Below are positions 51,885-59,685 of a stretch of DNA of 64,000 nucleotides, in pieces. Under the pieces are notes generated by a model. That model was not told the DNA's origin and ran no database searches. It was given only the letters and a program-made list of their open reading frames with translations. The position numbers and the translations under genes are program-made. The stretch is taken from NCBI GenBank assembly GCA_023439545.1, contig JAEXNT010000043.1, positions 1-64,000 of the forward strand. Reading direction: 5' to 3'. The number at the start of each line of letters is the position of its first letter. Position 1 is the stretch's first letter. This stretch comes from Bacillota bacterium (GTDB lineage: Bacteria > Bacillota > Clostridia > Acetivibrionales > DTU013).

Positions 51885-52642
51885 TTTGTTTGACCTCCTT
51901 TACCGATGATCGCGAGGAAAATCTCCTCAAGTGTCGGCTCTTTTTCGATATATTCTTTTTTTACGGGCGGGAACAGCTTTTTGAGTTCTTCAAGCGTCCC
52001 GTCGGCAATAATTTTGCCCTCGTTCAGGATCGCGATTTTGTCGGCAAGCTGTTCCGCTTCATCCAGATACTGCGTTGTAAGCAGAATCGTCACTCCGCTG
52101 TTTGCAAGCTCCTTAATGGTTTTCCAGACCTCAAGCCGTCCTTCCGGGTCAAGCCCGGTTGTCGGCTCATCAAGAAAGATGACGGCAGGCGCTCCCACAA
52201 GGCTCATCGCTATATCCAGCCTGCGCCTCATTCCTCCGGAATACGTACCCGCCCGTTTTTTTGCCGCGTCGGTAAGCCCAAAGCGCTTTAGCAGTTCGTC
52301 GGCAACTTGTGCTGGATTTTGAACGCCCCTTAGCTTTGCGATCAGTAAAATGTTTTCCTGCCCGGTAAGTATCTCGTCCACAGCGGCGAACTGCCCGGTC
52401 AGGCTGATATTTTCACGCACCTTTCCCGGCTGACGCAAAACGTCAAAGCCGCAGACGCTCGCGGTTCCTCCGTCAGATTTCAAAAGCGTCGAAAGGATAT
52501 TTACCGTCGTGGTTTTACCCGCGCCATTGGCGCCGAGCAGGGCGAAAATCTCGCCGCGCCGGACTTCAAAATCCACGCCTTTCAGGACTTCCTTGTCCTT
52601 GAAAGACTTTCGCAGTCCTTTCACTTCAATTGCTTTTTCCAT
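51881..52642 (-). CDS. ABC-2 drug-exporter ATPase (DrrA-like)
   Basis: A 253-residue ATPase with Walker A LLGANGAGKTTTVNIL, signature YSGGMRRRLDIAMSLVG and Walker B VIFLDEPTTGLD. The order and length match DrrA/CcmA-like exporters. It powers the permease encoded next, and probably expels a toxic compound that the PadR regulator senses. Confidence 0.93.
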   Translation of the reverse strand: MEKAIEVKGLRKSFKDKEVLKGVDFEVRRGEIFALLGANGAGKTTTVNILSTLLKSDGGTASVCGFDVLRQPGKVRENISLTGQFAAVDEILTGQENILLIAKLRGVQNPAQVADELLKRFGLTDAAKKRAGTYSGGMRRRLDIAMSLVGAPAVIFLDEPTTGLDPEGRLEVWKTIKELANSGVTILLTTQYLDEAEQLADKIAILNEGKIIADGTLEELKKLFPPVKKEYIEKEPTLEEIFLAIIGKGGQTK

Positions 52643-52657
52643 TCCGATTTCCCCCTT

Positions 52658-53008
52658 TTACTTTGTTTTATTCGTATCCTTTTTTATGGCCTTGTAAACT
52701 TCCTGGTCAACAGATTCCTGATAGAGGTCTGCGTAAGTTTTTGACTCTTTGATCAGGTCGTCGCAGAAAGCGGCCACATCACTGCCTGTCACCTCAAGCA
52801 CGCCTTTCCCCGAGGCCGCGCCCTCTTCGAAAAGATCGACAATCCCCGAGAGCAAATCTGTCCCTTCGGTTAGCTCAACAGGGCCGACCTTGAAGAGATA
52901 TTTTTGAATCTCCTTATAAACAATCTGATAATCCTGCGGGAGCGCTTTGACACGCGCCATATGCGCCCGCCACTCTTTTTTGCCTTCTATGATATCCTGT
53001 ATTCGCAT
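52658..53008 (-). CDS. DUF1048-family small protein
   Basis: A 116-residue helical protein that is frequently found between PadR regulators and ABC exporters (DUF1048). The sequence KEWRAHMARVKALPQDYQIV and the later segment GVLEVTGSDVAAFCDDLIKE fit that family. Its role is unknown. A second member is encoded just upstream; the two are similar in layout. Confidence 0.85.
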   Translation of the reverse strand: MRIQDIIEGKKEWRAHMARVKALPQDYQIVYKEIQKYLFKVGPVELTEGTDLLSGIVDLFEEGAASGKGVLEVTGSDVAAFCDDLIKESKTYADLYQESVDQEVYKAIKKDTNKTK

Positions 53009-53066
53009 TTTATCCTCCTATTGAATGTTTTAAAGGTAATCCGCGCCGTAGGCGCTAAACATTCTG

Positions 53067-53414
53067 CTATTTGCCTAATTTTTTAGCTACATTGTTGTTG
53101 AGTTGCTCGCGCCACTTGTCGCGAAAAGACTTAGCCCCTTCTTCTCCGGCCAGCGCTGAGCAGAAGCCTTTGATATCATCACCCAAAACTTCTTCGATAC
53201 TCTGGCCGTCCGCCGCCGCTTCTTCGAGCAAGCCAAGCACACCGTCGAGGATTGGCATGAGGTTGCGGCCGGTGAAGTCTGAGTGCGGCCAAAGATTCAA
53301 ACCGATTTTTTCCCATGCCGCTTGATAATCAGTCGGCAGCTTTTTTGCTCTCGAATCAAAAGCTTTCAATTCCTTCGTCATGTCGCTGCCAGTAATTTTT
53401 TCCCAAAAATTCAT
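53067..53414 (-). CDS. DUF1048-family small protein
   Basis: Start at ATG 53414, which shares its first base with the PadR stop codon (TAATG) and follows AAAGGAG. The 115-residue protein has MNFWEKITGSDMTKELKAFD and SIEEVLGDDIKGFCSALAGE, the same pattern as the following DUF1048 gene. The function is unknown; the linkage to PadR and an exporter suggests a role in drug response. Confidence 0.85.
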   Translation of the reverse strand: MNFWEKITGSDMTKELKAFDSRAKKLPTDYQAAWEKIGLNLWPHSDFTGRNLMPILDGVLGLLEEAAADGQSIEEVLGDDIKGFCSALAGEEGAKSFRDKWREQLNNNVAKKLGK

Positions 53415-53737
53415 TATCTCTTCTCCTTTAACTCGTTGATTTTTGATGATACGAACTCCCACTTTTCCCAGAACTTTTGCAGTTCCATTCGCCCCGCTTC
53501 GTTGAGCGTGAAGAACTTTCGCGGAGGCCCCATATCGGACGGCATTTTCTTAATATCCACCAGCTTGTTTTTCTCAAGCCGCACCAGTATGGTATATACT
53601 GTCCCGTCCACAACATCTGAAAATCCGAGAGCGTTCAGCCGCCGCGTGATTTCGTAACCATAAATTTCCTCGTGGCTGATAATTTCCAGAACACAGCCCT
53701 CCAGTACACCTTTTAACATTTCCGTCAGGTTTTCCAG
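53414..53737 (-). CDS. PadR-family transcriptional regulator (probable CTG start)
   Basis: The product is about 107 residues if translation starts at CTG 53737, which lies six bases after a perfect AAGGAGGG; the first ATG (53719) lies farther from it. Starting at CTG gives MENLTEMLKGVLEGC, which looks like the usual start of such PadR proteins. The protein has a winged helix with IYGYEITRRLNALGFSDVVD and GTVYTILVRLEKNKLVDIKK. It likely represses the operon until a drug binds. The gene is first in a four-gene downstream set (two DUF1048, ATPase, permease). Confidence 0.88.
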   Translation of the reverse strand: MENLTEMLKGVLEGCVLEIISHEEIYGYEITRRLNALGFSDVVDGTVYTILVRLEKNKLVDIKKMPSDMGPPRKFFTLNEAGRMELQKFWEKWEFVSSKINELKEKR

Positions 53738-53844
53738 CGTAATCCCTCCTTACTATTCTGTATGACTTGTATTCAGTGTTACTTACTACTGGTACATAGT
53801 ATCACAGAATAGTGTTGTTGTAAAGAGATATTTTTAGATATTTT

Positions 53845-53898
53845 CCGCAGCTTTTGAGTACGTGATACGAGGGATCCCCGGCTGAGGAAATATAAGAC
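53845..53898 (+). pseudogene. asnB-like remnant, 3' end
   Basis: CCGCAGCT, TGATAC and GGCTGAGGAAATATAAGA align with 42050-42103 of asnB, in the same order and with only small gaps. It is the 3' end of the same lost asnB-like gene as the piece at 50998-51103, and is on the same strand. About 205 bp of the intact gene are missing between the two fragments, where the ABC/PadR cassette now lies. Confidence 0.85.
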
Positions 53899-53931
53899 AG
53901 ACATGGTTATCCGCCTGGTCCTTACAACAAC

Positions 53932-53955
53932 AAAAGCAGCCTTTCGGCTGCTTTT
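53932..53955. terminator. Strong bidirectional terminator
   Basis: AAAAGCAGCC (53932-53941) and GGCTGCTTTT (53946-53955) form a 10-bp stem with a TTTC loop. It lies 48 bp after the stop codon of the HtrA gene on the minus strand, and on the + strand it follows the asnB-like remnant, whose original terminator it may be. Confidence 0.85.
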
Positions 53956-54002
53956 GCTGTTTCTATCAAGAGGGTGTATAACAATGAATAATTGGAGTTG
54001 GC

Positions 54003-55592
54003 TTAGTCGGCTGTATTTGAGTTGTTCGAGCCAGAGTTGTTCTCTTCATCCAAAGTAACTGTCAGGTTAAGGGTCTTTCCATTCCTATAGACCTCGACTG
54101 CTACCTTGTCGCCCGGTTTGTGGGTATTCTTCTGGTCCTCGAGTTCGCTGAATGACTTTACAGTCTTGCCGTCGAACTTGGTAATAATGTCGCCGGGCTG
54201 AATACCTGCCTTGTATGCCGCCGTCAGAGGCAGTACATCGTATACGAGCAGACCATTAGGCACGTTATACTGCTTCGCAACATCCGAATTGAAACGCTGG
54301 TCGATCGACAAGCCAAGATGCGGTCTGCCTTTTACATATTTGTACTGCATGAGGCTCTGAGATATCTGGTTTGCCTCGTTTATCGGAATTGCAAACCCGA
54401 TGCCTTCTACTTCCGTAGAGGCTATTTTAACCGTATTTATTCCGATGACCTGGCCCTGCGAATTCACAAGAGCTCCGCCGCTGTTGCCGGGGTTGATGGC
54501 CGCGTCGGTCTGGATCAGTTTGTGTTCCTTGCCGTCATCGGTAGTCAATGTCCTGTTGATACCGCTTATGATACCTGCCGTTACCGAATTCATAAAATCG
54601 AAACCTTCGGGATTGCCTATCGCAACTGCGAGTTCACCCGGTTTGACATTATCGGAATTGCCCAGTTCCGCCGCCGGAAGATTGGCGGCGTTTATTTTGA
54701 GCACTGCGATATCTGTCGTAGGATCCCTGCCTACTACCTGTGCCGTATACATCTTATCCTTGTTGTTCGCAAGCACGACCTGTATCTTCGATCCATTAGT
54801 CAATGTGTTGGAATTCTGGTCCAAAGCACTTTCTATAACATGGTTGTTCGTCAGTATATAACCGTCGCTCTTGATGATAATGCCTGAACCGTAGCCGACG
54901 CCGCTTTGCCCCATGTTAAAGAAGAAATCGCTGCCCTGCGCCTGAACCGTTACCTGGACGCCTACGATCGACGGACTTACTTTTTCCACGATAGCTTCAA
55001 CGGGCGAGGTGGATTGGGTGATCTCTACCTTCTTGTATATTCCGTTATCGCCTGAGGTCACGGCTGTCTGATCTGGGTTGCCGAGCAATGAATTGACTGC
55101 CGGTTGTATCGTCGGACCCAGGAAAGTGCTTGCGGAAAACATGGCGCCCGCTCCGAGCACCGCGCTGAGTACCGAGACAAGGATCAGCTGTCCTGTTCCT
55201 ACCCTGCCCTGTTTCGACTTTTTGATTTTCTCATTGTAATAAGACTTATTTTCCGGCTGCGCAAACCCCGGCTGTACATATTGCTGTGATGCGGCCGATT
55301 GCGTATACGACTGGTCATATTGCTGGTATGAAGACTGGCCGTATTGCTGGGTAGATCCCGCCTGGCCGTACTGCAGCGGCGATCCCGTCTGCCCGTATTG
55401 CTGGGACTGTCCCGCCTGCTGGTTTTGCTGCAACGAATGGTACTGGTCATTTTCCGGCTGCACTTTGGGAACTGCCGCACCTTCGTTATCATTATGTCCT
55501 ATGTTCACAATATTTTCCTGATTTACATTTTCATTATTTGCACTGTTGATAGTGCTGTTATTATTATCGTTTCCCTGATTGAAATCTTCCAT
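54003..55592 (-). CDS. htrA: HtrA/DegP-like serine protease with PDZ domain
   Basis: Start at ATG 55592, eight bases after AGGAGG. The 529-residue protein has a Gln/Tyr/Gly-rich cytoplasmic N-terminus (about residues 35-115, with YGQ-type repeats), one membrane helix (about 133-157), an extracellular trypsin-like domain and one PDZ domain (about 415-505). The catalytic triad is visible: His in YILTNNHVI, Asp in DPTTDIAVLKI and Ser in INPGNSGGALVN. It degrades misfolded proteins outside the membrane. It follows a two-component system that may control it. Confidence 0.94.
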   Translation of the reverse strand: MEDFNQGNDNNNSTINSANNENVNQENIVNIGHNDNEGAAVPKVQPENDQYHSLQQNQQAGQSQQYGQTGSPLQYGQAGSTQQYGQSSYQQYDQSYTQSAASQQYVQPGFAQPENKSYYNEKIKKSKQGRVGTGQLILVSVLSAVLGAGAMFSASTFLGPTIQPAVNSLLGNPDQTAVTSGDNGIYKKVEITQSTSPVEAIVEKVSPSIVGVQVTVQAQGSDFFFNMGQSGVGYGSGIIIKSDGYILTNNHVIESALDQNSNTLTNGSKIQVVLANNKDKMYTAQVVGRDPTTDIAVLKINAANLPAAELGNSDNVKPGELAVAIGNPEGFDFMNSVTAGIISGINRTLTTDDGKEHKLIQTDAAINPGNSGGALVNSQGQVIGINTVKIASTEVEGIGFAIPINEANQISQSLMQYKYVKGRPHLGLSIDQRFNSDVAKQYNVPNGLLVYDVLPLTAAYKAGIQPGDIITKFDGKTVKSFSELEDQKNTHKPGDKVAVEVYRNGKTLNLTVTLDEENNSGSNNSNTAD

Positions 55593-55702
55593 AATCAAAA
55601 CCTCCTATACTGAATAAACTGCGTTTGTTATTCTCAAATTACCTTATGACTCAATTGTAAAGCGTCTATTTGAAAAATCTATGAATATTCTGTTAACAAT
55701 AC

Positions 55703-57271
55703 TCAGTCCGGCATATAATTTTTTGCTTCGGGTCCCGGATCGGCTTCCCTGCTGACTGCGGCAAGGGTAAAGGTGAATGCCGTGCCTTCGCCCGGTTTGC
55801 TTTCGACCCATATATCCTGTTTATGTTCGTTAATGATATTCCTGACGATAGCCAAGCCCAAGCCGGTACCCGTCTTGTCCATACTCCTGGATTTGTCCGC
55901 TTTGTAAAACCTGTCCCAGACCATATCGAGATCGCTTTGTTCTATACCTACGCCTGTGTCCCTGACCATGACCTCCACCTTGTCCCTGCGTTTTCTGGTA
56001 ATAATGCTGATCTTGCCTCCCGCCGGCGTAAATTTTATCGCATTATGCATAAGGTTGAAAATGACCCTCTCTATCGAGTCGGAGTCCGCCTTTACAAGAA
56101 GATCCTCCTGCTCGAAATCAGCATCGACTGCCAGCCCCTTTTGAAGCAAAAGGCTTTCCAGCTTAATAACGCACTTCCTCACAAGTTCGTTTATGTCCCA
56201 TACGGCAAGATTCAGTTTGACCTCTCCCGCCTCCATTTTCGCCAGATCCAGCAGATCGTTCACCAGTCGGTTCAGTCTTATGGTCTCATCCCTGACTATC
56301 GTCAGGTAATGGTTTTGCCTTTCGGGAGGAATGGTCCCGTCCAGAATGCCGTCCACGAAGCCTCTTATCGAAGTCATCGGCGTCCTTAGCTCATGTGATA
56401 CATTTGCCACGAAACCGCGGCGCATCTCCTCGATATTCTGCAGAGCCACAGCCATCTGGTTGAAAGTCCTTGCCAGATCGCCAATCTCATCCTTCGTCTT
56501 TATGTCGAGGCGTTTTTCGAACTCACCGCTGGCTATCCTCGAAGCCGCATTTTTAATCTGTTTCAGAGGGTGTGTCAGCCTCAGCGAAAAAATGTAAATG
56601 AGGATTACTGCGATGATTATAGCCGCCCCCATTGAAATGAGGAAATACCTGAATACCTGCAGCCGTGCGATTCCTACCTCTTTAACGGGAGTGCTCATGA
56701 ATATGAAGATCATGACATCATTGTTATTTGTATTTGTATATTTGAAGGATCTTCCCACCGTTAGCCATAAGTCGCCGTTTTCTGCAAAGAACGGGATCCT
56801 GCCGAGCTTGGGATCCTTGAACAAGCCATTGAAATTTCCTACTTCGCGCACTGTCGTTTCACTTGCCGCCAGTTTTAAAAACTGAGCATTCAAAGGAAGT
56901 TTTATACTATTGTTTTTATCCTTGTATTTTTCTGCAAGAGACTGCGGCATGGCCCAGTTTGTCTGGAATACGACGCCGTTATCGTAGGTCATCCAAATTA
57001 TCGACCTCAAAGAACTTCCCTGCAATACCAGATAATCGTTAAAAACCTTTTGTGTCCTTGCCACACTGTCACTGTTGCTCATATCGGTTCCCTGTATAAG
57101 GCTTTTGTAAATCATGTTGACATAATTGCTCGCATCCCCGAGTGCCGTCGCCTTCTCCTCGGTAATGTAAGTATCGAGGAACACATTCATCATGACGCCC
57201 GTGACGGCAAACGCTATGCCCAATATCAGAAGGAAAATCACGATCAGCTTGCTGAATATTGTCTTGAACAT
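55703..57271 (-). CDS. Sensor histidine kinase (PhoR/WalK-like)
   Basis: A 522-residue kinase with two membrane helices (about residues 9-30 and 205-230) around an extracellular sensor domain, HAMP, the H-box FVANVSHELRTPMTSIRGF (about residue 290), and an ATPase domain with MHNAIKFTPAGGKI and KTGTGLGLAIV. The ATG shares its first base with the upstream stop codon. It is the partner of the OmpR-type regulator, and the htrA gene follows, so envelope stress is a likely signal. Confidence 0.94.
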   Translation of the reverse strand: MFKTIFSKLIVIFLLILGIAFAVTGVMMNVFLDTYITEEKATALGDASNYVNMIYKSLIQGTDMSNSDSVARTQKVFNDYLVLQGSSLRSIIWMTYDNGVVFQTNWAMPQSLAEKYKDKNNSIKLPLNAQFLKLAASETTVREVGNFNGLFKDPKLGRIPFFAENGDLWLTVGRSFKYTNTNNNDVMIFIFMSTPVKEVGIARLQVFRYFLISMGAAIIIAVILIYIFSLRLTHPLKQIKNAASRIASGEFEKRLDIKTKDEIGDLARTFNQMAVALQNIEEMRRGFVANVSHELRTPMTSIRGFVDGILDGTIPPERQNHYLTIVRDETIRLNRLVNDLLDLAKMEAGEVKLNLAVWDINELVRKCVIKLESLLLQKGLAVDADFEQEDLLVKADSDSIERVIFNLMHNAIKFTPAGGKISIITRKRRDKVEVMVRDTGVGIEQSDLDMVWDRFYKADKSRSMDKTGTGLGLAIVRNIINEHKQDIWVESKPGEGTAFTFTLAAVSREADPGPEAKNYMPD

Positions 57272-57954
57272 TATCTTACCTCAAATTTGTAACCGACTCC
57301 CCAGACCGTTTTGAGCTGCCATATCTGGTCAGGCAGGTCTATCTTCTCACGGAGCCTTTTTACGTGTACGTCCACCGTACGGCTGTCGCCATAGAAATCG
57401 AAGCCCCAGACATGCTCGAGAAGCTGTTCCCTCGTAAAAACCTTGTTGCTGTTGGATGCGAGGAAATACAGAAGTTCTAGCTCCTTCGGAGGAAGCTCGA
57501 GATCCTTGCCGTTGAGCTTGACGGTATAATTTGTCTTATTTATGACGAGATTGGGGTATACGATCTCTTGAGTGTCGAAATCCTTGCGCTCATACCTTCT
57601 GAGCACCGCCTTGACTCTGGCGATCAATTCCTTGGGATCGAAGGGCTTGACCATATAATCGTCCGCTCCCAGTTCGAGTCCAAGAACCTTGTCAAAGGTC
57701 TCACCCTTTGCCGTGAGCATTATGATCGGTATATTGCTGACCTTCCTGATTTCCCTGCAAACCTGCCAACCGTCCATACCCGGAAGCATGATATCGAGAA
57801 CGGCTATATTCGGCGTGAATTCACTGAACGCTTCAATTCCGCTTTTACCGTTGTACACTGTCCTGACTTCATAGCCTTCCTTCTCCATATAAAGCCGGAT
57901 TAGTTCGCAAATATTCATATCATCGTCTATAACCAGAACTTTTGTCTTGTTCAT
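57271..57954 (-). CDS. OmpR-family response regulator
   Basis: Start at ATG 57954, after AGGTG. The 227-residue protein has a receiver domain (VLVIDDDMNI; Asp in AVLDIMLPGMDG; Lys in YMVKPFDP) and an OmpR-type winged helix (LPPKELELLYFLASNSNKVF, then DSRTVDVHVKRLREKI). It is paired with the kinase encoded directly after it. Confidence 0.95.
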   Translation of the reverse strand: MNKTKVLVIDDDMNICELIRLYMEKEGYEVRTVYNGKSGIEAFSEFTPNIAVLDIMLPGMDGWQVCREIRKVSNIPIIMLTAKGETFDKVLGLELGADDYMVKPFDPKELIARVKAVLRRYERKDFDTQEIVYPNLVINKTNYTVKLNGKDLELPPKELELLYFLASNSNKVFTREQLLEHVWGFDFYGDSRTVDVHVKRLREKIDLPDQIWQLKTVWGVGYKFEVR

Positions 57955-57982
57955 CAAATCACCTGCCGGTATATTTTATGAA

Positions 57983-58023
57983 TTAATAATATCATTTACA
58001 AATTGTTGCAACAACAATGTAAA
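57983..58023 (-). promoter_or_regulatory. Promoter with overlapping palindrome before the OmpR/PhoR-type operon
   Basis: On the minus strand, TTGCAA (58006-58011) and TATTAA (57983-57988) are 17 bases apart, which fits a sigma-A promoter. A 29-bp near-perfect palindrome (57995-58023) with arms TTTACA.ATTGTTG and CAACAA.AATGTAAA is centred on the -35 box. The direct product of this operon is a likely binder. Confidence 0.5.
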
Positions 58024-58052
58024 TGTAAACAAAATGAAAACAAAATATTAAT

Positions 58053-58077
58053 AAAAAAGAGAGCCTATCTGCTCTCT
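58053..58077 (-). terminator. Intrinsic terminator overlapping the trpF stop codon
   Basis: AGAGAGC (58058-58064) and GCTCTCT (58071-58077) form a stem with a 6-base loop, followed on the minus strand by a T-run (A residues 58053-58058 on the + strand). The TAG stop of trpF lies in the loop. The trp operon therefore ends here without trpB and trpA. Confidence 0.85.
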
Positions 58078-58826
58078 CTCCTTACAGCATATATGAAACT
58101 CCTGACCTTTGCCTCGTCCTTCATACCGACACCTTCGACTCCGCTGCTAGTATCCACGGCAAACGGCACAACCTGCTCTATCGCCTGCCGCACATTTCCG
58201 GGGTTCAGCCCTCCCGCCAGTATTATCGGAAGCCGGACATGCCTCCCGAGTTGCTGTGCCAGTCCCCAGTCGAAGGTCTGGCCCGTGCCGCCCGCTTGAT
58301 TGGCATTATAGGTATCGAGGATGAGTCGGTCCGCAGAGTATGCTTTCAGGCTTTCATACACCTGTTGGGGGCTGCCGTCCTTCGATCCGATTACGAAAGC
58401 TCCGTCAGACTGCGGATGTCCGCACGCAGGGTGTGTCCCTCCCACCAAATATGCACCGCCGCCCGGATCACTGCCGCTACCCGGGTGAATACCGCCGCCC
58501 ATCCTCACCGCTTTCCATACCTCTGTCCCCGGTTTAAGCAGGCAGCGAAGCTCTGCAATATAACGGACATCCTCCGAACCGCACAGCTGCAGCGCGTCCA
58601 GCTTGGCAAAAGCAGTTATCCCGGCCGCTTCTTCCTGCTTCATGTCTACAAAGACGCCCACTTTCTTGATGGCCGGTGAAAGCCCGGCAGCGAGCTCCGC
58701 CGCTTTTTCAGGTGTGACACGGCGTTTGCTTGCTGCAAATACAAAACCTACATAGTCAGGCAGATACCTGTTGATGAATTCAACCTCAGTTTTATTAGTG
58801 ATACCGCATATCTTGACCCTTGTCAT
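58065..58826 (-). CDS. trpF: Phosphoribosylanthranilate isomerase, with a Gly-rich insertion
   Basis: Start at ATG 58826 after GAGGT. The 253-residue TIM-barrel enzyme begins TRVKICGITNKTEVEF, with the catalytic Cys in KICGI and the Asp in the later LILDTYNANQ, and ends with the phosphate-binding ILAGGLNPGNV. It isomerises phosphoribosylanthranilate in tryptophan synthesis. Usual length is about 200-210 residues. The excess is a roughly 40-residue Gly/Pro/His-rich insertion (about residues 107-150, with GGGIHPGSGSDPGGG) between the fourth and fifth strand regions. It is the last gene of the operon. Confidence 0.93.
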   Translation of the reverse strand: MTRVKICGITNKTEVEFINRYLPDYVGFVFAASKRRVTPEKAAELAAGLSPAIKKVGVFVDMKQEEAAGITAFAKLDALQLCGSEDVRYIAELRCLLKPGTEVWKAVRMGGGIHPGSGSDPGGGAYLVGGTHPACGHPQSDGAFVIGSKDGSPQQVYESLKAYSADRLILDTYNANQAGGTGQTFDWGLAQQLGRHVRLPIILAGGLNPGNVRQAIEQVVPFAVDTSSGVEGVGMKDEAKVRSFIYAVRRESR

Positions 58827-58902
58827 CCTTAATACCTCGCAGGTGAAACACAAAAACTCAGGGACAGAGGGACGGTTTTTTTGTTTCTCTGTCTTTCTGT
58901 TT

Positions 58903-59685
58903 CTATACCGCCCTCAATTCCCTGATTCTGTCCGACACGCACCCGGCGCGCATGAGCGATTCCCCGATGAGCACCGCATCCGCGCCCGCCTGCCTGACAT
59001 ACTGCATATCTTCCGCAGTTTTGATACCGCTTTCGCTGACTACTATCCTGTCTTGTGGTATATTGTTTATCAGTTTTGCCGTCGTACTGAGATCGACCTG
59101 GAATGTCCTCAGATCGCGGTTGTTTATTCCGATTATCCTGGCCTCCGCGTGAAGCGCCCTCTCCAGCTCCCGCTCGTCATGCACCTCCACAAGGCACTGC
59201 AGGCCAAGTATACCTGCAACAATCAACATCTTTTTGAGCAATTCGTCATCAAGCAATGCAACAATAAGCAATATGGCGTCCGCTCCCATGCATCTCGACT
59301 GGTAGACCTGCCACAGGTCTATCAGGAAGTCCTTGCGCAGTACCGGTATGGGAACGTTCTGCCTTACCTTTGTCAGATAACTGTCGTCACCCAGGAAGTA
59401 ATCCTTTTCGGTTAATACGGAAATCGCCTGTACGCCGGACGCAAGATAATCCTTTGCGATTTTCACGGGATCGAAGTCCTCGCATATTATGCCTGCCGAC
59501 GGAGATGCTTTCTTTACTTCGGCTATTATGGAAAGCCCTTCTTCACTTTTGAGGGCTTTCCCGAAATCCAGCGGCTTATGGAGTCCTGGCGCCCTGATCT
59601 TCTGTTTCCAGCCTTCGAGCGATACCTGCCGCATCTCTGCTTTCAACCGTTCCCTCTTCTTTGCAGCTATATCCTCCAATATCAT
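58903..59685 (-). CDS. trpC: Indole-3-glycerol-phosphate synthase
   Basis: A 260-residue TIM-barrel enzyme with IIAEVKKASPSAGII near the N-terminus, VLRKDFLIDLWQVYQS, and RIIGINNRDLRTF and VSESGIKTAEDM nearer the C-terminus. These hold the catalytic Glu and Lys residues of IGP synthase. It closes the indole ring. Its ATG overlaps the trpD stop by 4 bases. Confidence 0.95.
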   Translation of the reverse strand: MILEDIAAKKRERLKAEMRQVSLEGWKQKIRAPGLHKPLDFGKALKSEEGLSIIAEVKKASPSAGIICEDFDPVKIAKDYLASGVQAISVLTEKDYFLGDDSYLTKVRQNVPIPVLRKDFLIDLWQVYQSRCMGADAILLIVALLDDELLKKMLIVAGILGLQCLVEVHDERELERALHAEARIIGINNRDLRTFQVDLSTTAKLINNIPQDRIVVSESGIKTAEDMQYVRQAGADAVLIGESLMRAGCVSDRIRELRAV

